A stretch of 64,000 nt of DNA from Avena insularis (taxonomy: Eukaryota > Streptophyta > Magnoliopsida > Poales > Poaceae): positions 115,318,685-115,382,684 of the forward strand of contig CM042694.1 of assembly GCA_023614405.1 (NCBI GenBank). Reading direction: 5' to 3'. A program made the position numbers and the translations under genes. Each line of letters starts with the position of its first letter. Within the stretch, counting starts at the first letter, position 1. Positions 22,191-33,009 of this stretch are shown here, one piece after another. The notes beneath the pieces are model-generated. The model worked only from the letters and a program-made list of their open reading frames with translations, ran no database searches and was not told the DNA's origin.

Positions 22191-22660
22191 ATCTCCACAG
22201 AGCTGGGTACCGACAGAAAAGGCCAACTTCTGACGGAGCGGAGCGAGACCTGTCAGCGAGGGGGGAAAAACCATGGGCGCCAACCAGCGAAACTTCACTA
22301 TAACGGGGAGTGTTTACACAACGCCGGGGATTTTACAGATGCAACTTATCCCAGCCGGCGGCTTACAATAGGTATATATAAAGGTGGTAACCTAGGTCAT
22401 CAACGATCCCCGCTATAACGGGGAGTGTTTACACAACGCCGGGGATTCCCCTAGGTATATACCTCTTGTAAGCATCTGTAAAATCCCCGGCGTTGTGTAA
22501 ACACTCTCCGTTATAGTGAAGTTTTGCTGGCTGGCGCCCGTGGTTTTTCCCCTCTCTTTGTTGGAGAGGGTTTTTCACGTTAAATCTGTGTCCCCTTGCT
22601 GCGATTTTATTTTCGTTCTTCGTTATTTACATGTCGCAAACCTAACATAAACAACAATCT
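22190..22660. repeat. LTR-like inverted repeat
   Basis: Arms of 81 bp at 22262-22342 and 22472-22552 are inverted copies with only a few mismatches. A third, shorter copy of the arm core (TATAACGGGGAGTGTTTACA) lies between them at about 22413-22451 in the same direction as the left arm. A second inner pair, GCTTACAATAGGTATATA at 22361-22378 and its inverse at 22456-22473, tightens the fold. The right arm runs into GGGTTTTTCACGTTAAATCT, text typical of the U5 end of plant copia LTRs. It is therefore probably two LTR fragments head to head. Confidence 0.65.
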
Positions 22661-22786
22661 AGATTATATAACAAGGTGAAGTCGTGATAGCTACCTCAAT
22701 AGGAGTAGACCTCACAAGGTGATTGACCTACAAGGCAAAGGTAAGTCAGTCAAATTGTTCAACATAGACAAAATTGACATAATAGA

Positions 22787-23465
22787 TTATATAATATCAC
22801 CTACGAATTCACGCATCTCCCACGCATCACCCTCTTTGGCATCGCTTCCAAGCACAGTGAGCTTGTAGCTCTGCACTTGATGGGCATTGATTATGCTGTC
22901 GAGTACATATTCATATTTTTGGTTTTTAAAATAAATTTTACAAGCATGATAACCATAGAGGTAACATATTTGCGCCATCTTCTCTTTGTGCTCAAGAACC
23001 ATCATGTAATCTAATAGAGCGATCTCTATCTGAAAATAAATCATCTTCTGGAAACCTCTATTCGTTATGGCGATATATTTGGCCAACACTCGGTCTACTG
23101 TATTCCACCTCTGCCATAAACTCACTCTAGAAATCCACATATTGATCATCGCCTTGGTAGGTTGTCGGGCGCACTCACGAGTAACTCCAGTTGTGGAAGT
23201 CGGGGAAAAGGTCTGCGTAGCGAAGCTCGTAGCCATCGAGTTTGAGGTTGCAGCGGCCAGCGTAGATGTAATAGGGAACTTGGAGGGGAACCCGAGGAGG
23301 AGCTTTTTGGTGTCGGCCTCGCTGTTGAATAGATGGTACCGAGGGACCATTCTCTGACATCTGCACATGGACTTGGTGCTCCTCCACATAGAACCGGTCC
23401 TCCTCCAGATGGGTTGCTGCTACACATAGAACTCTTTCTTCAAGAGTAGCAAATGAAAATTCCAA
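22787..23465 (-). CDS. Unrecognised minus-strand reading frames
   Basis: One frame covers 23465-23175 (about 96 codons) and has no ATG at its 5' end; it includes LQVPYYIYAGRCNLKLDGYE and LRYADLFPDFHNWSYS. A second frame, 23389-22787, continues with MINMWISRVSLWQRWNTVD and later AQICYLYGYHACKIYFKNQK and ends at 22787. The change between frames near 23180, with a GTGAGT beside it, could be an intron or a frameshift. The composition is protein-like rather than repeat-like and lies in sequence seen once in the window. I do not recognise a family, and a degraded gene or chance frame is possible. Confidence 0.3.
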
Positions 23466-24539
23466 ACCCTAGAGGAGAGACACTTCTTCCTTTAATTTGG
23501 TACTTAAGAAGAGGACAGTACGGTGTCGGCCTCGACTAAGTCAACTAGAACTAGGTGGCCAACCTGCACTTGTAATCTGGAAGCGGAACCTTCTGTACGT
23601 CACACGTACAACGAGGCGGTAAGAGCAGACATAGGCGCTAATCCTGGGATTAGGCCTAGGGTCGTCGCAAAACCATATGCCAGGCGCTTGGTCTTGGGAT
23701 TTTCTTACCCACACGAAGCTATCCTTTTGTTTCTGTTGGGGACAGGGACAGGGATTCTATCCTTTTATATGCTTTTTTTAGGGATATCCTTTTATATATA
23801 CTAGATGATACCCGCGCGTTTCCTGTGTATGAAGAAACATACTCTAGAAATGCTATAGAATAAATGACACAAATTCTCATGTTACTTGTGAAAGCACATG
23901 AGGTCCTATAGAATTTATAATTGGTAGACACTAATAGTTAATAGTAATCTTCTATACTATTGATCATTTTGGCTATATTCAATTCACATAATATAGAAGA
24001 TACTAATGCACTCAAACACATATAGAGTGGTTCTGAGAAAATGTGAGAATAATATTTTAGAAGTTTTACGGTGATTGACATTTTTAGGAACCGTCCGTCC
24101 CCTCTGATCTAATGGTGCTAAAATTGACGGTACCAAACTGATAGTACCTGATAGTATAAAAAAGTATGGAACCGGTACCAAAATTGTGCGGGACCAGTAC
24201 CAACATATTTAATTTATTTTAATTAATAAAGGGCATTTATGTAATTTTGACAAGTGGCTCCATCTGTCATTGCTCTACCACGGCTATCGTCTCACAAATT
24301 ACTCTCTAGCAGTCTGGCCGCTATGAATCGCCACCGATGGAGCAGGCCACTGTCGCTAGGGGAGGAGGAAGGATGGCCATGGAAGGAGGGGAATCAGGGG
24401 ATGGGGGCATCGGAGGTCCCTAGGATCTACGGTGGGGAACCTCGGTGGCGTCGACGAAACAGGGACATCTACAGAAAACGTGGAATGCCACAGAGAATAT
24501 AGAGGTCAGAATTAACGATATTCCGTCCCTTTTTATTTT
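23466..24539. other. Anonymous DNA
   Basis: No supported gene. ACTAGATGATACCCGCGCGTT near 23799 is a sequence type common at the ends of grass repeats, but no partner end was found. Confidence 0.4.
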
Positions 24540-27290
24540 CCCAAGTAGCTAGGCAATTAGTTGCAATTCGCCACGCGAAGATGCTTACCTTTGGGGGAGC
24601 AGGACACCCACAACCTGTGTCCTAGACAGCATGGTGTCCATCAGGTGCCCTGCTCGTGGAGCACATAGAAGTGCTATTATTCAGATCCCACGCCATCTTA
24701 TACACACCTCGGACTGTGAATAGTCCCCTTCGATCTGGAGCCCTAGCAAGGACATCGACGTCATTGCATGGAGATAGCTTGACCTTGAGATTTTCATCAA
24801 TATCCGTCTAGCAGAAGTGCTTGCGTAGGAGGGAACGGTTCCATTCACCTTCATCTGTGATCAGGGCGGCCACTCGTCTTAGTCGACAATCTCCTTGTTC
24901 AGATAATGGCCTATATGATGTAGGCCGAGGCAACCATGGGTCACGCCAGATTCGTATCTGGCTCCCATCACCCACCCTCCAAAAATGACCTTTCTTCAAT
25001 AAATCAACCCTTATGTGATAGCCTGCCATCAACGACGTGTTACCTGTAAACACAGTATCCTCCAAGCAGCTATTAGGATAGTAACGTGCTTTAAAACCAA
25101 GACACATAGACTGTTGGGTTTAATTAGAATTCTCCAACCCTGCCTCGCCCGTAACGCTTGGTTGAGAAGGCGAAAGTCATGAAACCCCAATCCTCCACAC
25201 TGCTTCAGATGAGTAACGGCATCCCAAGATTTCCAATGTGTTTTCCTCTTTTCCTTTTCTGATCCCCACCAGTAATTCCTAACCATGCGATTGAGATCAT
25301 CACAGATGCCCAAGGGTAGCTTAAAAACACTCATGATATAGGTAGGTATAGACCGTGCAATTGATTTAATGAGAGTCTCCTTTGCTGCCTATGAAGAAAA
25401 GCAAGGTATCATCCGCAAAAAGGAGATGTGAGACCCCAGGTGCTCTCGGACAAACCTTGACTGGAGTGATATCATGTTGAAATGCACTTTGTCTTAAAAA
25501 TGCCGACAAGCCATTAGCCACAAGAAGGAATAGGAACGGGGAGAGAGGGTCACCTTGCGGCAGCCCACGCGACAGTACGAACGAATCCAAGACAACACCA
25601 TTGAATTTTACTGAATACCTCACTATGGCGACACATGTCATAATCCATTGCACCCAACGAGGAGAGAAGCCTAACTTTCGCATCCCTCGCTCCAAGAAAC
25701 CCCAATCAACCCGAGTATAAGCCTTTGATAGATCTAACTTGTAGGCACAAAAACTATATTCTGGATCCTTTTCCTATTGAATGTAATGGAAGCACTCAAA
25801 TGACAAAAGAGCATTATCTGTGATGAGACGGCGTAGGACAAAGGCACTCTGATTTGGCGATATAATTCCATCTAGGACAGGGCGTAATCTGTTCACTAGA
25901 CACTTTCATACCACCTTATATATGACGTTACATAAACTGATTGGCCTAAATTCAGTCACTGTGGCTGCTTCACTTTGGGGATGAGAACGATGGTAGCATC
26001 ATTCACCCCAAGAGGCATAACCCAAATCGTGCTTGCATTTTTCATTGCACACGACTTTCTGAACCGTGCAATAAGGTCACCCATAACACGGCTCTCCCAC
26101 TGGAGTTACCTTAGCCCCGGGCTACTTCCTCTCGAACCATAATAGACTAGTATTATTATTTGATCATTGAATCGTTTATTTCTCTTGAAAACGGATTTTA
26201 ATAAATTACCAGAAGCTTGGATTTCTGCTCCGGCTTTCTTTACGGGTTGTCCTAATGGGCTATACTCATCGCTCCGCGCCTTGGCGGCCTCTTCCTATTA
26301 TTCACAGAAACTCAAAACCACCACCAGGAATAAAAACAAACCTTTTGAGCAGGAAAAGGCATACCAAAGATTTTTGGAAAGACACATTGAAATGGAAGCT
26401 CTCGAACCTATTCCGAAGTAAGTTTAGGATGAGTTTTCCGTTCCGGTTGGTGTTCCGACATCCCGAATCGAGGTGGCTCTAAACTCAGGTTTGCCTACCT
26501 CTCTAGTTACAGAGAGAGGAGAGGGGCTTCGTCTTTTTAGGTCTCTGAAAAGCCAGTTGACATGCGATCCAATCAAGGAGGCAGTACTTCTGCCTGAGTT
26601 CCTCTAGATCCTACTCGTCAGGATTACCGTGCGGGTCCTAAAGAACTCCCTTACTGCCGGTATAACCTCCTCCTTCAGTAGTCCCCAATTCCGTTGAGAA
26701 AACCTCGCTGGAAAACCGTCCGGGCCTGTCGCCTTTAAAGGGCCAATTTGAAATAGCGCGTCTTATATGTCCTTGTCAGTGAAATCTGCACACAGATTTG
26801 CATTCATCTGATCAGAAACTTTCTCCTCCAACAAATCTAGGACCAAGGCAGGATAAAGATTAGGCACAGCTGTAAAAAGGTTTTGAAAATACTCAGAAAA
26901 CAGCAGACCCATACCATCCTGGCTAGTATAAACATGACCACTGTCATCAATTAATTGTTTGACTTTATTTTTACGAGCAAGCCAAACAACTTTACTATGG
27001 AAGAATTTTGTGTTACGATCCCCTTCCCGTAACCAGTCTATTCTGGATCTCTGCATCCACATCATCTCCTCTCTGTATAGGAGCTCATTCATACTACCGG
27101 TTACCCTCCTAATTTCTTCTCTGTCAACATTCACACGCAAGAGTTCTTCTAGCTTCCCTCTCAAAGAATCTAATTGCCTTTTGACGTTACAAAATTTGTC
27201 CTTGCTCCATTGCTGCAAGTGTTGCATGACCTTGCCTAAGCCAGATGAATGTGTCCCAAGTTCGCCTTCGGCCCAGCATTTGCCCAAGCG
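24540..27290 (-). pseudogene. 5'-truncated LINE (L1-type) polyprotein, interrupted
   Basis: Read on the minus strand from 27287, the linker after the endonuclease (SRIDWLREGDRNTKFFHSK) comes first, followed by the start of reverse transcriptase (GPLKATGPDGFPARF near 26700). A foreign insert (26022-26628) follows, then the rest of RT (MPLGVNDATIVLIPK, SPNQSAFV, SRGLPQGDPLSPFLF and the active site FADD at about 25400). Next come a zf-RVT-like region (GGLGFHDFRLLNQALRARQG, RVGDGSQIRIWRDPWL) and APPKVSIFAWR near 24560-24600. The endonuclease domain is missing. Several frameshifts and stops make it inactive. It would copy its RNA at the target site in the nucleus. Confidence 0.88.
26022..26628. 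other. Foreign insert inside the LINE, plastid-like
   Basis: LINE coding sequence stops near 26629 and resumes near 26021 with little or no loss (VREFFRT, then MPLGVNDATIVLIPK), so about 0.6 kb is an insertion. Its text, such as GTGCTTGCATTTTTCATTG and TTTATTTCTCTTGAAA, resembles grass chloroplast intron or spacer DNA as I remember it; this was not verified. It contains one open frame, 26167-26421 plus, that I do not recognise. It is a candidate nuclear plastid or mitochondrial insert, possibly from more than one organellar fragment. Confidence 0.4.
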
Positions 27291-27349
27291 TTAGAAATAT
27301 GCTCAGGCAAGGATGCTTCCCGTGATTGCCCAAGCGTTAGAAATATGCT
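27281..27349. repeat. Short direct repeat at LINE 5' edge
   Basis: TGCCCAAGCGTTAGAAATAT occurs at 27281-27300 and again at 27327-27346, followed by GCT in both. It lies where the LINE ends and before a CACTA-like terminus. Confidence 0.7.
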
Positions 27350-27420
27350 TCAGTGTTCTGCATATCATGCCTCGGGGATAACAAAGCAAACGTAAATCTC
27401 CATTATCTAATATTTAGAGA

Positions 27421-27433
27421 CACTACAAGAAAA
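27421..27433 (+). other. CACTA-like terminus
   Basis: CACTACAAGAAAA is the consensus end of many plant CACTA elements. No matching opposite end (TTTTCTTGTAGTG) was found downstream, so it marks a possible remnant or the left end of the degraded CACTA element further right. Confidence 0.35.
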
Positions 27434-28144
27434 TTCAGAAATTTGTCGTCTGGCCAAAACACACGGAAAAGGATTTTCCATGGGCATGCTCACAGATAAC
27501 TATATCGGTAATGAGAGTTCGGGCAGAAGGGAATTTTACATGATCTTTCTACTAGGCGCACATCGAAAGTTTGCCGGGAGCCCACGACGAGCTGTCAGCG
27601 AACAAAACCGAGAAGACCGATTAGAACTCAAAAGATATCATGTATATGAGTATCAAACGGCCGCTAGGCTGATTGTAGTCATATAGATGTCCTAGTCTTC
27701 GGGAGTAAAGCACAATCCCAGGGAAGAAGACGTACGACACAGAGTCGGGTATTCATAACTACCGTATGCGATCTTTGGTGTCCCGATGCCTACCGTTCCC
27801 ATGCAAACACATGCTAAATTAAACTTTCGCTAGCTCACTCGTGTCAATGCACCAACAAGGCAACGAACTACTGTTTTTTTTTCATTAATTAGGCACATCT
27901 CTTTGCCCGAAGATATGAGAAGAACGCTAGCTATCTTATTTAGATATAGTTCTTACAGCGAAGGTGGCTGATATAGTAGAGAAGTTTTAGTACTCTTGGG
28001 AGTACCATACTAGTGCACCTCATTGATTTCCAATTGTCCTTTCTCGTGGTAATTTTTTTTAGGAAAGCTGGATTGTATATTTGTTCTTTTTTTTATTTTT
28101 TTTGTGAAAATTCCACTGATCTGATTAATAACGGTTTTGCTATT
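27434..28144. other. Anonymous DNA
   Basis: No gene supported. The plus frame at 27480-27686 is not recognised and has no neighbours that support it. Confidence 0.4.
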
Positions 28145-28366
28145 TCTCAGTCGACTGAGATTTCTTAAGCCTCATTCACCTAAGGAAAATGCAACCGTCT
28201 GTTAAAAAAAAGGTGCAACTGAAACCCAGTTGCACTTTTCTGACAGAAAAATGCAATTACACTTTTCTGCTAGAAAAGTGCAACTGGAACGAGTTGCACA
28301 TTTCTTTTAACTACAGTTGCACTTTTCTTAAGTGATTGAGACTTAAGAAAATCTCAGTCGATCAAC
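28145..28366. mobile_element. MITE-like inverted repeat with TTGCAC units
   Basis: The left end TCTCAGTCGACTGAGATTTC and the right end GAAAATCTCAGTCGATCAAC are inverted copies, each next to TTAAG. The interior has several copies of GTTGCACTTTTCT and its inverse. This is a small non-coding inverted-repeat element of a type I have seen in Triticeae DNA. A clear target duplication was not found. Confidence 0.6.
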
Positions 28367-29200
28367 GGTACTACAAAGAGGCCTGAAACTAATAAAAATT
28401 ACAAATAGGTCAAAAGACCCCCTAGCGACGACTACAAACACTAGCAGGGGACCGAGGGCCGTCGTTCTCGCCCCTCCAACACCGGAGGCAGGCAAAGCTT
28501 GTCTTAATAGAGCTTGTTGTAGTAGACAGACGGAAAGTCGTCGTACTAAGTCCCAAAAGGACCAGCACACTAGAGCAACAACCATCCTACCAATGATGGC
28601 ATTCGTATATTGGAAGAGAGTTTCCTGAAAACACACCAACGAACACGAAAAACGAACGCAACCCGGAAGATCTGCCGGACACACGACTCCATGCGCCCTC
28701 CGTCGGTGCTACATGCAACATCGGAGCGAGGATAGGACGGGGAGGACCTTATACTGACTTTAGGATGTGTTTGTTGCTTGACAATCCCGAAAAACACATG
28801 AAAAACAGTCTAACCAACAAACATAAATCTCCTGCCGGCAAGAGCCATGGTCTGCCACACCTCCAACGGCTCAAGCCAAGCAGAGACGGAGCGGACCAGT
28901 AGCATCACCGGCGAGGGAACAGAACTCTAGAACGGGTTTTCTCAGCTGCCGCCGCCGCCTCCTTTACTGATTGGACGAGCCAACTGCTGCATGTCCCAGG
29001 GTACGGGATGCACAGGAGTAGCTTTTAGATTATCTATTCTTGTATGTGTGTTCAAATGAAACTGTGGCTTTTAGATCATCCTTTGCATCAAGATGCACAC
29101 AAAGACAATCCAAAAAACATGATTCCCAAGCAAAATCAAGTGGCCGGCCATGACCAAAATTAGCTAGCCACTAAGCTCTCCTCGCTGAAAGGGGACATAA
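28367..29200. other. Anonymous DNA, possible retroposon tail
   Basis: Minus-strand text at about 28370-28470 (LGPLLVFVVVARGSFDLFV) resembles the 3' part of wheat LINE-like repeats but is too short to assign. No gene supported. Confidence 0.35.
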
Positions 29201-29206
29201 TTTATG

Positions 29207-29280
29207 CTCCCTCGGTCTCAAAATAAGTGACGTTATTTTGTCTAAACAAAACTAAGTCACTTATTTTGGGACGGTGGCAG
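29207..29280. mobile_element. Short Stowaway MITE
   Basis: CTCCCTCGGTCTCAAAATAA at the left and TTATTTTGGGACGGTGGCAG at the right are inverted, with AAGTGAC/GTCACTT next inside. TA follows on the right. The left flank is TATG, so that end is slightly degraded. About 74 bp, no coding capacity. Confidence 0.8.
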
Positions 29281-29850
29281 TATATTCACTACGCACAAGT
29301 TTTTATCGGACCATTCCTGACAAAATTTAGATCTATCGCGGCCCTGCATTTATCATCTAGACAATACATGCAGTGACAATAACACCACGTAGCACGCACC
29401 AAAGAATAATCCTACAGTAGTTTTAAAAGGAAGGTCAAGCTTCCAACTACGACGAGTAGCTGAGAGGATTGAGATAGAAGTGTTATTGCCTAGCTATATT
29501 TAATTTATTTTTGCAGTCAATACTCTACGTAAAACTTCTGCCATATTTTTTTTTATAGTAGAGTAATTTTACATTTTACCCCCTAGTTTGACATTAGTGA
29601 CCAACCCAACTAAGCACTAATTTGACCCGCTTACCCCATTTAGCAGAAATTTTTCTCCTCGAAATAGGCTTTCGCCCCGCTATATTAATATAACAACCAA
29701 CCAATATAATTATGATATCATAGTTGGGGCCAAAAAGACAAATACGGCCCAAAAGAAAACAACGAGAAATCAATGCCAACACCTGCGGTTTGACAAAGGA
29801 AACGAAATGACTCGCCACCGAAGCGCGCACCGAAGAATTTCCACCGCTTG
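29281..29850. other. Anonymous DNA
   Basis: No gene or bounded repeat recognised. Confidence 0.4.
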
Positions 29851-30276
29851 TAGAAAAAGGCCCAGTGGTGGCATTCGGAAAGGGGTTCGTGGCGTTGAAC
29901 TCGCATGCCACTAACCTCGCGCCACTAACCTCGTGCCATTGGTAGGTCCTAGTGGTGTCGTCTCCGCCGAACGCCACCAGTAGAAACCGTAGTAGTGGCC
30001 TTCATGCTCAACCCCACGACTATGAAACTACCAGTGGTGTTCGGTCTCTACCAACGGCGTTCGACATACACGCTTTTACTATCGGCATAATGGTGGCATT
30101 CACGCTGAGCGCCAGCAGTGCTGACTTAATTACAATATCTCAGTCAATGGAGCTAGTTAATTCAGCTCATTCATTACACAATGAAAATTGTCTTACATGA
30201 GAACTAATTGGATCAACTAATGCATGGCGACATAGAAGATGGTTTCAACTACTTAAGATGAACATAGAAGATGCTA

Positions 30277-30567
30277 TCACATAACATAGAAGATGAACAA
30301 GTACACAATAACGATAGATTGGACAAGAATTATGTAGTTCTTGAAACTAGTAGACCCGGCCATTTGCTTTTCAACTTCATAGTTGCTTCTCTTTTCTTCC
30401 GGCTTAAGGGAGTTGAAGTACTCCTCTTCCGCCATCTCTTTTGTCAGAAACCCGTTAAAGGAGTTGTTGGGATAGCCTACAACTTGTTTACTATATTCAC
30501 CCCATGAATTGTAGACTCCCGGAACCTCTGCTCGACATACCGCATACCATATTTTCTTGGCCATCAT
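30277..30567 (-). CDS. Viroplasmin-like/RNase H1 N-terminal-like domain protein
   Basis: The ATG is at 30567. Residues 3-50 (KKIWYAVCRAEVPGVYNSWG, then YSKQVVGYPNN and GFLTKEMAEEEYF) fit the PF01693 pattern: W-Y-A-V at the start, G-[VI]-Y-x-S-W in the middle, then aromatic/basic residues. In RNase H1 this small domain binds RNA-DNA hybrids or double-stranded RNA. Such domains also occur in second ORFs of plant CACTA elements. The frame ends after about 96 codons with a hydrophobic tail (VQSIVIVYLFIFYV) that is probably read-through into non-coding DNA. It lies downstream of the CACTA transposase on the same strand. It could be an exon of a larger protein. Confidence 0.6.
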   Translation of the reverse strand: MMAKKIWYAVCRAEVPGVYNSWGEYSKQVVGYPNNSFNGFLTKEMAEEEYFNSLKPEEKRSNYEVEKQMAGSTSFKNYIILVQSIVIVYLFIFYVM

Positions 30568-30679
30568 CGATCTAAATATAAAGTTTCATAGAAAATTTAT
30601 GTAAGAGTATAGAGAATACATATATACGTCACACCTACAATAAAAGGAGGTACACTTCACATGCAAAAAACTGGCAGCG

Positions 30680-31090
30680 CTGCCACTTTTTGGTCACCGG
30701 AATCCCGCTGACGTTGGGTGGAGGACAGCGAACTCACCAACATGGGCGTCGTGGGAGGTGGAGGCATCGGTGAGGTGGCGGTGTGGGGGCGTCGGAGAGG
30801 CCACAGAGACATCGTGGAGGTGGGGATGCATTGGTGATGTGGCTCCATGGCCGGGCGCTGGACGGACAGGAAGGTGGAGGCGCGAAACCGGCATCGGGGG
30901 AGATGGCAGGAGCGGACAGGGTCGGAGAGGTGGACGCATGGGCGACGCGGATGGTGGAGGCACTGAATAGGCGTCAGGGGAGATGGTGGGACCGCCCGGT
31001 CGGCGCGGACGGGTTGGGGAGGTGGCGGCCAGACGGGTCAGCGAGATGGAGCCGGACGTGTCAGCGAGGTGGGGGGGATGGATCGATCTG
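30680..31090. other. GC-rich block within CACTA region
   Basis: Base composition changes abruptly to G-rich on the plus strand, with many GGTGG and GGAGG groups. Long frames here on both strands are composition artefacts. No protein family is recognised. Confidence 0.45.
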
Positions 31091-31803
31091 GATCCACAAT
31101 GTTTATATCATATCCACTTTGCTGTGGTAGCGGCCTTCGTATAATAAAGGTGTCGGTACTATGACTTTAGTAGTGGCGTTTGTACTGAGTTGAACGCCTC
31201 ATGAAATCATCTTTAGGATTTTATACTACATTAAACGCCTCTAGTGGTTTTAGTAGTGGCGTTCTGCTCCGCGTGACGCCACTAGTATGTATGATCTATA
31301 TTTTATGCAGGCTTTCAAGTAATTAGCATCTTATTAATAAAATGATAGTACAAAAGGCATCTTAATATGTTTGTTCATCTCGCGATTTCATCATGATAGT
31401 ACAAAATATGATTTCATGAGTGTTGTGTGTACTACAAAAGGGGGCACATGCATCTTAATTGGTTCGTTCATCGATCTCGCGATAGTAAACTACAAAAGGC
31501 GGCATGAGTCTCATCTCGACTATATATATAAATATAATAGACCATCATCATCTCGCTCAATGTTTGACTATCTTATCAGTAGTTTTCCTCTTCTTGGCAG
31601 GGATCGTTGCATATCTTAGTTTCATAGTGTGACTCTCTCTTTTGAATGGAAGATCATCAGCTGTGGTTGGTGTAGGTAAGGTAGTTCTGATCCTTGTGAC
31701 AACGCATGATCTTTGCTTCCTTTGGGTCTGCAAAATACCGCTCGATACATGGAATGAGCGAGAATTACCAGACAACCTTATGAGGAGCTTTTCTTCTTAG
31801 TTT

Positions 31804-32620
31804 CTATCGGGATGTCGTGCACACTGGACACTCTTCCAAGTTTGCATACTCATTCCGATAAACGATGCAATCGTACAGGCACACGTAGTATTTGTAGACC
31901 GGCAAATCAAGAGGGCAGATGGTTTTATTGGCCTCATCTATACTCGTAGGCAATGTGTTTCCATCGAGAAGCAACTCATGTAGGTAATGTAGTTGCTTAT
32001 CAAAGAATGTGTCGTTGCATTTGTATTTTTCCTTTAGATCCATAATATTTAGCGTGACGTCTAAACGAGTGTGCTCTGGATTGCAACCGGCATACAATGG
32101 AGTTTTTGCATCTTTCTCCAGTTTTTCCGCCTTTGCTATCTCTTTAGATGCAGCCCATTACGTATTGGTTTTCTTTCGAAACAACTCTTTATAATGAGGG
32201 TCGCCCACCATGCCAGCCAAAGATGACTCTTGGGTGCCTTGCACCTCATCTTATTCGTGCTCTTCCTCTTCATGATCATCTTCTGACATGTCCTCATCAA
32301 CATTATATTCATACCCTCCTCCAATCCCTCTCTCTTCCGGGTGTTCCTCCTCGAAATCAGCAACCTCGTCCTCATCCTCCTTTTCATGTTCCTCGTCGTG
32401 AAGTGTCCAACGCGTGTAACCAGGCATGAAATTATTTGTAATCAAGTGCATCAAAATAGTTCCATTGAATGGTTCGTACATAACATTATTCTTGCATTTT
32501 TCACATGGACATCTTATTTTCCTGGCACACTTTTTTTTACATATGCGCCTTGGCAAATGAGAAGAAGCCTTGTGGGATTCGATCCATTTGGAAGTCGATG
32601 CCTACAAGATATAAGAAAAT
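31804..32620 (-). pseudogene. CACTA TNP2-type transposase, N-terminal part
   Basis: On the minus strand a transposase-associated domain (PF13963-like) comes first: FFSFAKAHM in one frame, then CARKIRCPCEKCKNN in another, then HLITNNFMPGYTRWTLHDEE. The frame changes at the run of eight T at 32530-32537. An acidic stretch (DEDMSEDDHEEEEH) and a frame break follow. The start of the Transposase_21-like domain comes next at 32097-31804: LDVTLNIMDLKEKY, then LPTSIDEANKTICPLDLPVY and ECPVC. After 31800 only degraded text remains and the catalytic core is absent. It would act in the nucleus on element ends; this one is inactive. Confidence 0.75.
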
Positions 32621-33009
32621 TTATTAGAACATTTCGGCATGACATGGTTTTGCCCTGCGTGGGCTTCCGCCGACGGCTGTGGGGAGAAGGTGGGGAGGGG
32701 GAGAGGAGCGACAGCGCGACCGATCGTGAGACAAGGGGATGTTTTTTGCTATGACTCACTTTTAATTCAATTTTTTCACATAAATATCGGTTAACCCGTT
32801 TGGTATGCCGCAAGTTGCAAATTTGGTATTGTCGGGTACTCTCCGTCTAGACCGACCTCTTGTCAAGGTGATGGACTTCCCTTCTAAACTACTTTTCTGC
32901 TTAACACATGTTTGTCTTTTGTGATACCCCTGCACTACTTTCTATGTAGCAGTTGCTACCATCCCCTGTTGTCACCTACCATCATGGATGACAGGGCCTT
33001 CTCCCTACA

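Larger units (their letters stand above)
29850..32620 (-). mobile_element. Degraded CACTA (En/Spm) transposon
   Basis: The core evidence is TNP2-like transposase pieces on the minus strand (32620-31804) and a viroplasmin-like ORF downstream of them (30567-30277). Repeats built on AGTAGTGGCGTT and GCGTTCG occur at 29860-30110 and 31140-31290 and resemble the subterminal repeats of Triticeae CACTA elements. CACCAGTAGAAACC at 29975 is one base from a CACTAGTAGAAA-type end. The right end is not seen; it may lie beyond the copia A insertion of copy 2. Boundaries are approximate. Confidence 0.55.

Noticed and set aside
24254..24502. 82-codon plus-strand frame
   Set aside because: No family, low-complexity composition and no supporting context.
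26167..26421. 84-codon plus-strand frame as a gene
   Set aside because: It lies in the foreign insert inside a LINE and matches no organellar protein that I can recognise.
30657..31130. Long GC-rich frames on both strands
   Set aside because: Composition artefact of a G-rich block; repetitive residues and no domain.
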